Shown: positions 1-7,752 of the stretch, in pieces
Layout of the letters: each line of letters starts with the position of its first letter
How positions within the stretch are numbered: the first letter of the stretch is position 1
Assembly (NCBI GenBank): GCA_028279405.1
Contig: JANQNU010000060.1
Span: 124,001 to 188,000 of the forward strand
Length of the DNA: 64,000 nt
DNA from: Phycisphaerae bacterium
GTDB lineage: Bacteria > Planctomycetota > Phycisphaerae > UBA1845 > Fen-1342
Reading direction: 5' to 3'
The notes under the pieces: model-generated
The model's input: only the letters and a program-made list of their open reading frames with translations
Told to the model about the DNA's origin: nothing
The model's database searches: none
Made by a program: the position numbers and the translations under genes

Positions 1-414
1 GACACCTGCGCGTGCATGCCGTACGATCTCGTGCTTCCCCATGTGCAGCTTGGCCTGTCGATGGATCGCACTGGTGGCCAGGAAAACATGCAAACGCGGG
101 CGCGCAGACGGCCGGACTGCCTCCCAGGCCCGGTCGATATCCTCGGGAATGCAGCGCGCCAGAACACAAATGACCGGTCCGTCGATGTCGGTCGCGATCT
201 GCCGTACCGATTCGAAGTCCCCGGGGGACGCGATCGGAAAACCGGCCTCGATAACGTCCACACCCAGACGAGCTAGTGCCCGTGCCACCTGCAGCTTCTC
301 GGCGACGTTCATGCTGCAGCCCGGCGATTGCTCGCCGTCGCGCAGCGTGGTGTCAAAGATGATCAGCTTCTGAGTGGTACGACGCGACTCGTCACGAACG
401 GGTGCGGATGACAT
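1..414 (-). CDS. leuA: 2-isopropylmalate synthase, N-terminal part (runs off the window edge)
   Basis: The first 138 codons are visible. Residues 20-32 read [13 protein letters not shown], the signature of the HMGL-like/LeuA family, followed by [10 protein letters not shown], the substrate/metal-site strand. The enzyme condenses acetyl-CoA with 2-oxoisovalerate, the first committed step of leucine synthesis. The ATG at 414 follows AAGGAAGGA. It lies 22 bases after the ilvA stop, so it is probably the last visible gene of the ilv operon. The C-terminal leucine-binding domain is outside the window, so homocitrate or citramalate synthase cannot be strictly excluded; the ilv context favours leuA. 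Confidence 0.9.
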   Translation of the reverse strand, partial: MSSAPVRDESRRTTQKLIIFDTTLRDGEQSPGCSMNVAEKLQVARALARLGVDVIEAGFPIASPGDFESVRQIATDIDGPVICVLARCIPEDIDRAWEAVRPSARPRLHVFLATSAIHRQAKLHMGKHEIVRHARAGV

Positions 415-436
415 TGGACACATTCCTTCCTTTCTT

Positions 437-2080
437 CTAGGAGGCAACACTGGAACTCGATGGACCACGGTCGCGCGAACGATCGGAGCCCGGAACGCTG
501 CGGTGCCGCATGGGATACCCGCGCGCTCCTTTGAGACAAGACTGGTCGCTGTTGGTCAACGCGGCGATCTGTACCGCAAGGTCTGCTGAGCGTTGTCGCA
601 GCAGCGCAGCCCCGTCGGCATGGAGAAACTCGAGGCCGATCAACGCGCGCCCCGAGAGTTCGCCGGATGACTGAAAATTGAAGTAACAAATCGTCGCGAC
701 GTCGCTGATCCGGCGCATGAACTCATGGAGCGCGCCAGGACGATCCGGAAAATCGATCGTGACGAACAGTGGCCTGCCGCACAGCTCTTCGCGAAATGGA
801 ATCATGCGGAAGTCGACTGTCTGCGACCCCGTTACGTCGGCGGCACCGCCCGGGAGCGATGCGAGACCCGCACCGAATGCGGGTGCCTCAGCCCTGTCAA
901 CTTCGAATCCGATGACGGGCCAGGCCCGATCCTGGTCGACCTTGCCGTACTGGAAATCGATGATGTTCGCGGTGTCATCGAGGACGTCCAGCGCGTCTGC
1001 CAGGGAGCCTGCACGCTCGGCGATCTCCAAACGGTAGTATCGCCGGGTTCGACCCCCGATGCCGGCCCGGCGCGCGATCCGTCCGAGCGTTGTGAAGTCC
1101 ATGTTGGCACCGGTGACGATCGTCGCAGGTCGCGTCCCGGGATGTTCCCTGAGACCGCGCAGGGCGCCGGCGACGCCGATCGCGCCCGAGGGCTCAGGAA
1201 TGAGTCGGCGCTGTTCCCACAAGAGCTGAATGGCGTTGCACACCTCGTCTTCGCGAACGACCATTGTGTCGTCGAGCAGCGTGCGGCAGAGCGCGAAGGT
1301 GTGCACGCCGGGCATCCGGACCGCGGTGCCGTCGCAGAACCCACTGACGTCCGCAAGCCGGACCCGCCGGTCAGCCTGCAACGATCGCGTCATGCTGTCC
1401 TGACCCTCCACCTCCACGCCGATCAGTCGGATGCCGGGCGCACGGTCCTTGAGCACGCTCGCGACACCGGCCGCTAAGCCGCCGCCGCCCACTGGCATAT
1501 AGACCGTGTCGATGTCGGCGCTTGCTCGATGCAACTCGATTCCGATCGTCGCCTGGCCCGCGATGATTTGCGGATGGTCGTAGGGTTCGACGAGCGGCAC
1601 GCGCTGCGCGCGGCTGAAGTTCACAGCGGCCTCGGTCGTATCGTGAAAATGATCGCCGTCGAACACGATTTCCACGCAGTCGCCGCCAAAATCCGACACC
1701 TGTCGACGTTTGACGCGCGGCGTTGAGTGCGGCATGAAAATCGTCGCGTGCATGTTCAGCCGACAAGCGGCCAGCGCAACCCCCTGCGCGTGATTGCCCG
1801 CAGACGCGGCCACGATCCGCGCGATACCGCGCTCACGCAGCTTGCTGATGCGAAAGTACGCCCCACGCCACTTGTACGAACGGATTAGCGAGAGATCCTC
1901 CCGCTTAATCAGAATCGTGCCGCAGTCGGATTCGACGCGCTCTATCGGCGTGACCGGGAACAATCCATCGAGGCAACAGACGGCCTCCGCGACCAAGGGT
2001 CGAAGCGCAGCGAGTCCGATCGGATCCGGCACAGCGGACGTCCTCTCGTCCGCGGCACCGTTGGGATCGACAACAATCAT
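437..2080 (-). CDS. ilvA: Threonine ammonia-lyase (biosynthetic threonine dehydratase)
   Basis: This PLP enzyme converts threonine to 2-oxobutyrate, the entry to isoleucine. The 547-residue protein has the PLP lysine in SYKWRGAY (Lys70), SAGNHAQG at 93-100 and the phosphate-binding glycine loop [10 protein letters not shown] at 196-205. The C-terminal third looks like paired ACT-type regulatory domains ([18 protein letters not shown] and the [15 protein letters not shown] stretch), as in isoleucine-inhibited biosynthetic enzymes of about 510 residues. The last ~40 residues are Ser/Arg-rich and probably disordered. It follows ilvM by 15 bases in the ilv operon. Confidence 0.95.
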   Translation of the reverse strand: MIVVDPNGAADERTSAVPDPIGLAALRPLVAEAVCCLDGLFPVTPIERVESDCGTILIKREDLSLIRSYKWRGAYFRISKLRERGIARIVAASAGNHAQGVALAACRLNMHATIFMPHSTPRVKRRQVSDFGGDCVEIVFDGDHFHDTTEAAVNFSRAQRVPLVEPYDHPQIIAGQATIGIELHRASADIDTVYMPVGGGGLAAGVASVLKDRAPGIRLIGVEVEGQDSMTRSLQADRRVRLADVSGFCDGTAVRMPGVHTFALCRTLLDDTMVVREDEVCNAIQLLWEQRRLIPEPSGAIGVAGALRGLREHPGTRPATIVTGANMDFTTLGRIARRAGIGGRTRRYYRLEIAERAGSLADALDVLDDTANIIDFQYGKVDQDRAWPVIGFEVDRAEAPAFGAGLASLPGGAADVTGSQTVDFRMIPFREELCGRPLFVTIDFPDRPGALHEFMRRISDVATICYFNFQSSGELSGRALIGLEFLHADGAALLRQRSADLAVQIAALTNSDQSCLKGARGYPMRHRSVPGSDRSRDRGPSSSSVAS

Positions 2081-2095
2081 GGCGTGGTCCTCGCG

Positions 2096-2350
2096 TCAGG
2101 CGCACGTGGTGCGCGGCAGGGGGCCGAGTACGTTGACGGTCCGAACATCCGCCAGGTTCGCAATATGGTTCTGCAGCACCGTCGGGCAACGCGCTCCGTC
2201 GACGCACAAATCGACGTGGTATGCGTGCCGTTGTTCGTCATGCAGCGCGCTCAGCGCGGTCACGGTAAAGCCCCGTCGTCGGACAACGCCGAGCAGTCGC
2301 TGCAAGGCGGCCGGCTCGGACGACAAATAGACATCGAAATGGGCACTCAT
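2096..2350 (-). CDS. ilvM: Acetolactate synthase small (regulatory) subunit, IlvM-type
   Basis: This 84-residue protein is one ACT domain: an N-terminal strand, then LQRLLGVVRRRGFTVTALSA, then VDLCVDG. Its length and helix motif match enterobacterial IlvM (about 87 residues) rather than the longer IlvN/IlvH subunits. It would bind and activate the catalytic subunit encoded just upstream. Its ATG overlaps the ilvG stop by four bases (ATGA), which suggests translational coupling and 1:1 synthesis. Assignment rests on fold pattern and position, since ACT domains diverge quickly. Confidence 0.85.
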   Translation of the reverse strand: MSAHFDVYLSSEPAALQRLLGVVRRRGFTVTALSALHDEQRHAYHVDLCVDGARCPTVLQNHIANLADVRTVNVLGPLPRTTCA

Positions 2351-4074
2351 GGGTGAACTCCTTCGCGCGGCGGCGTGGCGCGGGAAGCCGCGCCGGCCGG
2401 ACGATTGTGGTCGGCGTACGTTTGGCGTTGTGGGTCGAGCATCTGCGTGTTGTCGGCGCCAGGCGGCACGAGCGGCCAGACGTTCGCCGCGCGATCGATT
2501 CGCGCGTGCAGAAGCATCGGACCCGGCGTATGTAACAGCGCGTGAAGTGCGTCCGGCACTTCGTCGGCGCGGGAGATCGACCGTGCCGGGATCCCGAACG
2601 CGCGCGAGATCTCGCCGAAGTCCGGATTGTCCGACAGATCAACGGCGCTCTCGCGATTCCGAAAGAACAGCTCCTGCCACTGCCGCACCATTCCCAGCGC
2701 GCTGTTGTCCAGGAGCAGGATCTTTACCGGCAGCGCATAGCGCTGAATCGTTGCCAATTCCTGAATGTTCATCATGATCGATCCGTCACCGGTAACGTTG
2801 ATCACCGTCGCAGCCGGCAATGCTGCCTGGACACCGATGGCTGCCGGCAGACCGAACCCCATCGATCCCAGCCCGCCGCTGGTCAGGTGGCGGCGCGGAT
2901 GCCGGAACGCGTAGTGCTGCGCTACCCACATCTGATGCTGCCCGACATCACAGCAGATAAAGGTCTCGTCGTCGGCCATCGCGGAAAGGTCGCGCAACAG
3001 GCGCGGCGCGTAGATCGCCTCGAACGGCGCGTCATAACGGAACGCGAACCGCGCTTTATCAGCCAGGCATTGACGGCGCCAGGAATCGATCTCGGGCGTG
3101 GACGTCAGTGCATCCAGTGCAGCGGTCAGATCGCCGCGCAGTGCGACCGTCGGCGTACGCAGCTTTCCCAGTTCGGCCGGGTCGATGTCCATATGAAGGA
3201 CGGCGGCTTCGGGGGCAAAAGCGGACAGTTTGCCGGTCGCGCGATCGTCGAAGCGCACACCGACCCCGATCAGCAGGTCGCAGGCGTGTACGGCACGGTT
3301 GGCCGCTTGCGTGCCGTGCATCCCAAGCATCCCCAGGAACAACTCGTTGTCACCGGCAACGGCGCCCAGCCCCTGGAGCGTATGGACCGTCGGCAGGCCC
3401 GCGGTGTGCACGAATCGGCGGAGCGCCTCCACCGCCTCGGCCTTTGCCACGCCACCACCGGCGTAGACCACGGGACGCCGCGCGCGCTGCAGCAGCCCTC
3501 GCGCTGCTTCCAGTTGCTTCGGATCCGGCGGCGGTGGACGCCGCTCGCAGCTTGGGCCGTCAATCGGCAACGCGTGCGTATCGGCGAGTGCCACGTCCTT
3601 TGGGAGGTCGATCACCACCGGACCCGGTCGGCCGTGGTGGGCGCGATCGAAAGCGTCGCGAACGACCGTCGGGATGTCGTCCACGTTCGCGATCAGATAG
3701 CTGTGCTTGACGATCGGCATGGTGATGCCAAGCACGTCGACTTCCTGAAAGGCGTCCGTGCCGAGCAGCGTGCTGGGCACCTGGCCCGTGATCGCCACGA
3801 TCGGGACCGAGTCCATCATCGCGTCGGCGATGCCCGTGATCAGGTTGGTTGCTCCGGGCCCGGACGTCGCGATGCATACGCCGACCGCGCCCGTACTGCG
3901 TGCGAAACCCTGGGCGGCGAAGACGGCACCCTGCTCGTGCCGCGTCAGGTAGTGGCGGATCGGCGAATCGAGCAGCGCGTCGTAGACGGGCATGATCGCC
4001 CCGCCCGGGTAGCCCCAGACGCGCTCGACCCTCTCGCGCTCGAGACAGCGAATCAGGAGTTGTGCACCGTTCAT
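2347..4074 (-). CDS. ilvG: Acetolactate synthase large (catalytic) subunit, IlvG-like
   Basis: This ThDP/FAD enzyme makes acetolactate and acetohydroxybutyrate. The 575 residues show the N-terminal pyrimidine-binding domain (GYPGGAIMPVYDAL, catalytic Glu47 in RHEQGA), the central domain, and the C-terminal ThDP domain with DVGQHQMWVAQHY and GDGSIMMNIQEL. The sequence near NVWPLVPPGADN resembles the IlvG branch. The chosen ATG at 4074 overlaps the ilvC stop (ATGA). The frame stays open further upstream, but that part lies inside ilvC. A Pro/Arg-rich tail follows the conserved end. Confidence 0.95.
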   Translation of the reverse strand: MNGAQLLIRCLERERVERVWGYPGGAIMPVYDALLDSPIRHYLTRHEQGAVFAAQGFARSTGAVGVCIATSGPGATNLITGIADAMMDSVPIVAITGQVPSTLLGTDAFQEVDVLGITMPIVKHSYLIANVDDIPTVVRDAFDRAHHGRPGPVVIDLPKDVALADTHALPIDGPSCERRPPPPDPKQLEAARGLLQRARRPVVYAGGGVAKAEAVEALRRFVHTAGLPTVHTLQGLGAVAGDNELFLGMLGMHGTQAANRAVHACDLLIGVGVRFDDRATGKLSAFAPEAAVLHMDIDPAELGKLRTPTVALRGDLTAALDALTSTPEIDSWRRQCLADKARFAFRYDAPFEAIYAPRLLRDLSAMADDETFICCDVGQHQMWVAQHYAFRHPRRHLTSGGLGSMGFGLPAAIGVQAALPAATVINVTGDGSIMMNIQELATIQRYALPVKILLLDNSALGMVRQWQELFFRNRESAVDLSDNPDFGEISRAFGIPARSISRADEVPDALHALLHTPGPMLLHARIDRAANVWPLVPPGADNTQMLDPQRQTYADHNRPAGAASRATPPREGVHP

Positions 4075-5081
4075 GGAGTCGTACCCGCTTTCTGTCGCAG
4101 CCAGGCGAATCGCTGCCGCAGTGCCGCGCCGACCGTCTCGATCGGATGCGACAGGTCTTCGGCGAGCATTTCTGCATACAGTCGACCGCCGGCCGCATGT
4201 TCCGACTGCCATTCGCGGGCGAACGTGCCGTCCTGGATCTCCTGCAACACCCGGCGCATATTGCGACGCGTCTCCTCCGTGATGATTCGCCCGCCGCGCG
4301 AGAGATCGCCGTATTTCGCCGTATCGCTGACGAACTCGTGCATGCGCGCCAGCCCGCCGGCATAGATCAGGTCGACAATGAGCTTGAGCTCGTGAGCGCA
4401 CTCGAAGTACGCCAGCTGCGGGTCGTAGCCGGCGGACACAAGCGTCTCCCAACCGGCGCAGATCAGCTCCGTCACGCCGCCACAGAGCACGGCCTGCTCG
4501 CCGAACAGGTCGGTCTCGGTTTCTTCGCGGAACGTCGTCTCGAGCACGCCCGCGCGCGTTCCGCCGATCGCATGTGCGTAGGCCAGGGCGATTTCAGCCG
4601 CGCGGCCACTGGCATCCTGATGGACGGCGAATAGGCACGGGACACCGCAACCCGCCGTGAACTGGTCCCGAACGAGCGCGCCGGGGCCCTTCGGTGCGAC
4701 GAGCACGACGTCAACGCCGCCGGGCGGCGCGATGGCGCCGTAGTGAATGTTGAAGCCGTGGCTGAACAGGATTGCGGCTCCCGAACGCATGCTGGGCGCG
4801 ACATGCTGTCGATACACACCAGGCTGCTCCATGTCGGGAACGAGGAGGCAGACCACGTCGGCGTCTCGAACGGCGGTATCGACGGCGACCGGCTCCCACC
4901 CTTCCCGTTCGGCCTGTTCCCACGAGCGTCCGCCTGGACGTCCGCCGATGACGACGTCAACGCCGGCGTCGCGCAGGTTGAGGGCCTGTCCGCGTCCTTG
5001 GCTGCCATAGCCGATCACGGCGACGCGCCGGTCGCGGAGGATCTGGTGATTCACATCTGCTTCGCAGTAAAACGTTGTCAT
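4071..5081 (-). CDS. ilvC: Ketol-acid reductoisomerase, class I (short)
   Basis: The enzyme isomerises and reduces acetolactate/acetohydroxybutyrate to the dihydroxy acids with NADPH and Mg. At 336 residues it has the short class I length. GYGSQGRGQALNLRDAG (residues 24-40) is the nucleotide loop; the following GGRPGGRSWE region carries the basic/serine residues expected for NADPH. The C-terminal knotted domain holds the acidic metal ligands (TETDLFGEQAVL and FECAHELKLIVDL). It sits between ilvD (11-base gap) and ilvG (4-base overlap). Confidence 0.96.
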   Translation of the reverse strand: MTTFYCEADVNHQILRDRRVAVIGYGSQGRGQALNLRDAGVDVVIGGRPGGRSWEQAEREGWEPVAVDTAVRDADVVCLLVPDMEQPGVYRQHVAPSMRSGAAILFSHGFNIHYGAIAPPGGVDVVLVAPKGPGALVRDQFTAGCGVPCLFAVHQDASGRAAEIALAYAHAIGGTRAGVLETTFREETETDLFGEQAVLCGGVTELICAGWETLVSAGYDPQLAYFECAHELKLIVDLIYAGGLARMHEFVSDTAKYGDLSRGGRIITEETRRNMRRVLQEIQDGTFAREWQSEHAAGGRLYAEMLAEDLSHPIETVGAALRQRFAWLRQKAGTTP

Positions 5082-5092
5082 TGGTGCCCTTC

Positions 5093-6778
5093 CTACATCA
5101 GGGACGTCGAGGTTTGGGTTAGCGCTGTCTGTGGCACCGGGCAGGTCGTCGCGCCCTCCGATGCTGAAGAAACGGTCGCGGCGTAGCGCGCCAGGACGCC
5201 GGTTCGATGGCGCGGTGCGGGCGGTGACCAGGATTCGCGCCGCGACACGAGGTCGGCCTCGACGTCGATGCGTCGCGCATGCACATCGATATGGATCGAA
5301 TCACCATCCCGCACCAGGGCCAACGGGCCACCGCTGGCCGCCTCGGGTGTCACGTGTCCCACGACGATGCCGTGCGTCGCGCCGCTGAAGCGGCCATCGG
5401 TAACGAGCGCTACACGATCGCCGAGCCCGGCACCGACGAGCGCAGCCGTCACAGCCAACATCTCGCGCATCCCGGGCCCGCCGCGGGGACCTTCATAGCG
5501 AATGATCAGGACGTCGCCCGCGCGGATCCGTCGCTGCTCGATTGCCTGGAAGCACTGTTCTTCGCAGTCGAAGACACGCGCCGGACCAGTGAACGCTGCC
5601 GGACAGTTGCGCGCTACCTTCATCACGGCGCCCTCCGGAGCGAGCGAGCCGCGCAGGACAGCGAAGTGGCCTCCCGCCTGGAGCGGCGCGTTTGCCGGAC
5701 GAACCACCTGCTGGCCATGAGGTTCGATCGCTTCCGACGCCTCGGCGATGATCGACCGTCCGCTCACGGTCAGGCTCTCCTGCAGCATTTTCAACTCGGC
5801 CAGGCGACGCAGAACGAGTCGCGTGCCGCCGGCCGCGTGGAGATCGACCGCGGTGAATCGACCGCTCGGCTTGAGATCCGCCAGCACCGGCGTTCCGGCA
5901 CTGATCGCCTCGATATCGTCGAGATCGAACGCCAGGCCGGCCTCGCGCGCGATTGCGAGCAAGTGCAACACGGCGTTCGTGGAGCCGCCGGTGAGCGCCA
6001 CTGCGGCAGTCGCGTTCTGCATGGCGGCCGGCGTCATGATGCGCCGCGCCGTCAGATCACGTCGAATCAGCTCGAGCACCGTCCGACCGGCATCGAAAGC
6101 GGCTGTCGACCGGTCTTCGTGGGTTGCCGGTAAGTCACTGGAAAACGGTGCAATTCCGAGTGCCGCGGCTGCCGTTGCCATGGTGTTCGCGGTGAATTGT
6201 CCGCCGCACGCGCCGGCGCCCGGGCACGCGGCGCATTCGATGCGAGTCAGCGTCGCGTCGCTGATCGTTCCTCGCGCATGACCGCCGACGGCCTCGAACA
6301 CATCCTGTATCGTGATGGTCCGTCCGTCGTGATGGCCCGGCTGAATCGAACCGCCATAGAGCATCAACCCCGGCAGATCGAGCCGCGCCAGCGCTTGAAT
6401 AGTGCCCGCAACCGTCTTGTCACAGCCGGAGATCGCGATCACACCGTCAAAACAGTGCCCGCGAACCGCCAGTTCAATGGAATCCGCGATGGTCTCGCGG
6501 CTGATGAGCGAGCAGCGCATCCCGTCAGTGCCCATCGCGATGCCGTCCGTTACGACGATCGTGTTGAACTCGATCGGAACCCCGCCCGCCGCCCGGATCC
6601 CGCGCTTTACGTGCTCGGCCAGCGTCCGCAGGTGCAGGTTGCAAGGCGTGACCTCGGCCCAGGTGTTGAGGATCGCGACGAACGGCTTGCCGAAGTCCTC
6701 GTCATTCAGACCGGCGGCCCGAAGCATGGCGCGCGCCGGCGCCCGCTGTGGACCGGTTTTGATGGCGTCTGATCGCAT
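5093..6778 (-). CDS. ilvD: Dihydroxy-acid dehydratase
   Basis: This Fe-S dehydratase carries out the third common step of Ile/Val synthesis. Cluster-ligand motifs are [17 protein letters not shown] and [20 protein letters not shown], with the family motifs [17 protein letters not shown] and GRFSGATHG further on. At 561 residues it is typical of the shorter IlvD proteins. I place the start at ATG 6778, preceded by AGGGAG at 6787-6792. The frame stays open upstream, but only across the leader/terminator region. It is the first structural gene after the attenuator. Confidence 0.96.
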   Translation of the reverse strand: MRSDAIKTGPQRAPARAMLRAAGLNDEDFGKPFVAILNTWAEVTPCNLHLRTLAEHVKRGIRAAGGVPIEFNTIVVTDGIAMGTDGMRCSLISRETIADSIELAVRGHCFDGVIAISGCDKTVAGTIQALARLDLPGLMLYGGSIQPGHHDGRTITIQDVFEAVGGHARGTISDATLTRIECAACPGAGACGGQFTANTMATAAAALGIAPFSSDLPATHEDRSTAAFDAGRTVLELIRRDLTARRIMTPAAMQNATAAVALTGGSTNAVLHLLAIAREAGLAFDLDDIEAISAGTPVLADLKPSGRFTAVDLHAAGGTRLVLRRLAELKMLQESLTVSGRSIIAEASEAIEPHGQQVVRPANAPLQAGGHFAVLRGSLAPEGAVMKVARNCPAAFTGPARVFDCEEQCFQAIEQRRIRAGDVLIIRYEGPRGGPGMREMLAVTAALVGAGLGDRVALVTDGRFSGATHGIVVGHVTPEAASGGPLALVRDGDSIHIDVHARRIDVEADLVSRRESWSPPAPRHRTGVLARYAATVSSASEGATTCPVPQTALTQTSTSLM

Positions 6779-6795
6779 GTCGGCGACTCCCTGGC

Positions 6796-6830
6796 AAAAA
6801 AAAAGCCCGCACATCGTTTGATGTGCGGGC
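6796..6830 (-). terminator. Attenuator terminator in front of ilvD
   Basis: On the minus strand an 11-bp perfect stem, GCCCGCACATC (6830-6820) with GATGTGCGGGC (6815-6805), closes a 4-base AAAC loop and is followed by nine T residues (6804-6796). It lies between the leader peptide and the ilvD ribosome site, so it would stop transcription before the structural genes unless the alternative pairing forms. Confidence 0.93.
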
Positions 6831-6858
6831 CGCTGAAAATCTCGATCGTGTTGATCAG

Positions 6859-7011
6859 TTACGTCCCGCACACTCCCGTCGGTAGAATGACTACGACTAG
6901 TACGACGACGATAATGGTGCGGCACACAGACGCAGCAGTGATGGCGCGCAACGCGGACGACGCTCGGCGAGCGATCGCGAATCTTGAATTGTGTGCAGAA
7001 CCACCGATCAT
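6859..7011 (-). CDS. ilvL: ilv leader peptide (attenuation)
   Basis: The frame ends in TAA at 6861-6859. Codons 6915-6883 read [11 protein letters not shown], eleven consecutive Ile, Val or Leu codons with no interruption, followed by PTGVCGT. Such a run is what leader peptides of ilv attenuators carry, because ribosome stalling there senses charged tRNA-Ile/Val/Leu. The upstream in-frame ATG at 7011 gives 50 residues. It lies only about 9 bases past the -10 box, so translation is either leaderless or starts at an internal TTG or GTG; no Shine-Dalgarno is visible. Codons such as CTA and GTA are unusual for this GC-rich DNA. Confidence 0.85.
   Translation of the reverse strand: MIGGSAHNSRFAIARRASSALRAITAASVCRTIIVVVLVVVILPTGVCGT
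6865..6922 (-). promoter_or_regulatory. Competing RNA segments 1 and 2 of the ilv attenuator
   Basis: Segment 1, CCGCAC (6922-6917), lies just before the Ile/Val codon run. Segment 2, TGTGCGGG (6872-6865), lies at the end of the leader frame. Segment 2 can pair with segment 1 through GTGCGG, or with CCCGCACA (6829-6822) in the 5' arm of the terminator. A ribosome stalled in the run would cover segment 1 and free segment 2 to form the antiterminator. The pairings are read directly from the sequence; the switching is inferred from the classical model. Confidence 0.75.
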
Positions 7012-7019
7012 AATTTGCT

Positions 7020-7048
7020 AAAATAGCGATCGTCCATTGAGATGTCAA
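7020..7048 (-). promoter_or_regulatory. Sigma70-type promoter of the ilv operon
   Basis: On the minus strand, TTGACA (7048-7043) and TATTTT (7025-7020) are separated by exactly 17 bases. The position just upstream of the leader peptide fits the start of the ilv transcript at about 7012. Confidence 0.8.
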
Positions 7049-7160
7049 CGCGTAGCGGACGTAACCCCTCCTTTTTGCACTCACGTCGGACGCGCAAGCG
7101 GGCTATGGCTGGATCGACTTCCCGGAACCGGCGCAGTTCTAGCGATCGTCGGGAGCGTTT

Positions 7161-7739
7161 ATGGAAGACTGGATCACGACCTCGACCATTCTGGCGCGGC
7201 TGCGGGGCGAGGGCGACGACGACATCTGGGAGCACTTCTGTCGGCGGTTCCACCGACCGATCGTCGGGTTCGCGCGCAGTCTGGGCCTGAACGAGTCCGA
7301 TGCCGCCGACGCCGCCCAGGAAACGCTGGTCAGCTTTCTATCCGCACTGCGCCGCGGCGGCTATGACCCGCAAAAAGGTCGGTTAAACAAGTGGCTGTTC
7401 GGGATCGCATACCGGAAAACGCTCGCTGCCCGCAGGAAGCGTCCCTTGGCGACTCCGAACGATACGGCCTCGGACCTGCTCGCCTCGATCCCGGACGAGT
7501 CCGTTGCCGAGCAGGCCTGGGATGAGGAGTGGGAGCGGGCCGTGGTGGAAACGTGCCTCGGCCGGGTCCGTGCGGAAGTGAACGATAAGACGTATGCGGC
7601 ATTTGAGCTGGTGGTCCGTCAGGGTGTTTCCGCGGACGCCGCCGCAGACCGTCTGGGTATGTCGCGGGCAGCGATCTATACCGCCAAACACCGCGTCCTA
7701 CGACGCGCCCGCGAACTCGCAGCGACCTTTGACGACTAG
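7161..7739 (+). CDS. ECF-type RNA polymerase sigma factor
   Basis: This 192-residue protein has region 2 (WEHFCRRFHRPIVGFARSLG, DAADAAQETLVSFLSAL, then KWLFGIAYRK for -10 recognition) and region 4 (a helix-turn-helix near SADAAADRLGMSRAAIYTAK). GGGAG at 7151-7155 sits 5 bases before the ATG. It would direct polymerase to an unknown regulon. It diverges from the ilv promoter and converges on the large kinase gene, with only 13 bases between the stops. The kinase starts with a zinc-finger segment like those of anti-sigma factors, so the two may act together; that link is inferred. Confidence 0.9.
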   Translation: MEDWITTSTILARLRGEGDDDIWEHFCRRFHRPIVGFARSLGLNESDAADAAQETLVSFLSALRRGGYDPQKGRLNKWLFGIAYRKTLAARRKRPLATPNDTASDLLASIPDESVAEQAWDEEWERAVVETCLGRVRAEVNDKTYAAFELVVRQGVSADAAADRLGMSRAAIYTAKHRVLRRARELAATFDD

Positions 7740-7752
7740 CCCGTGTCCATGC

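Noticed and set aside
2542-4365. A long open frame on the plus strand opposite ilvG
   Set aside because: It mirrors the codons of ilvG/ilvC in GC-rich DNA, has no ribosome site and shows no family motif.
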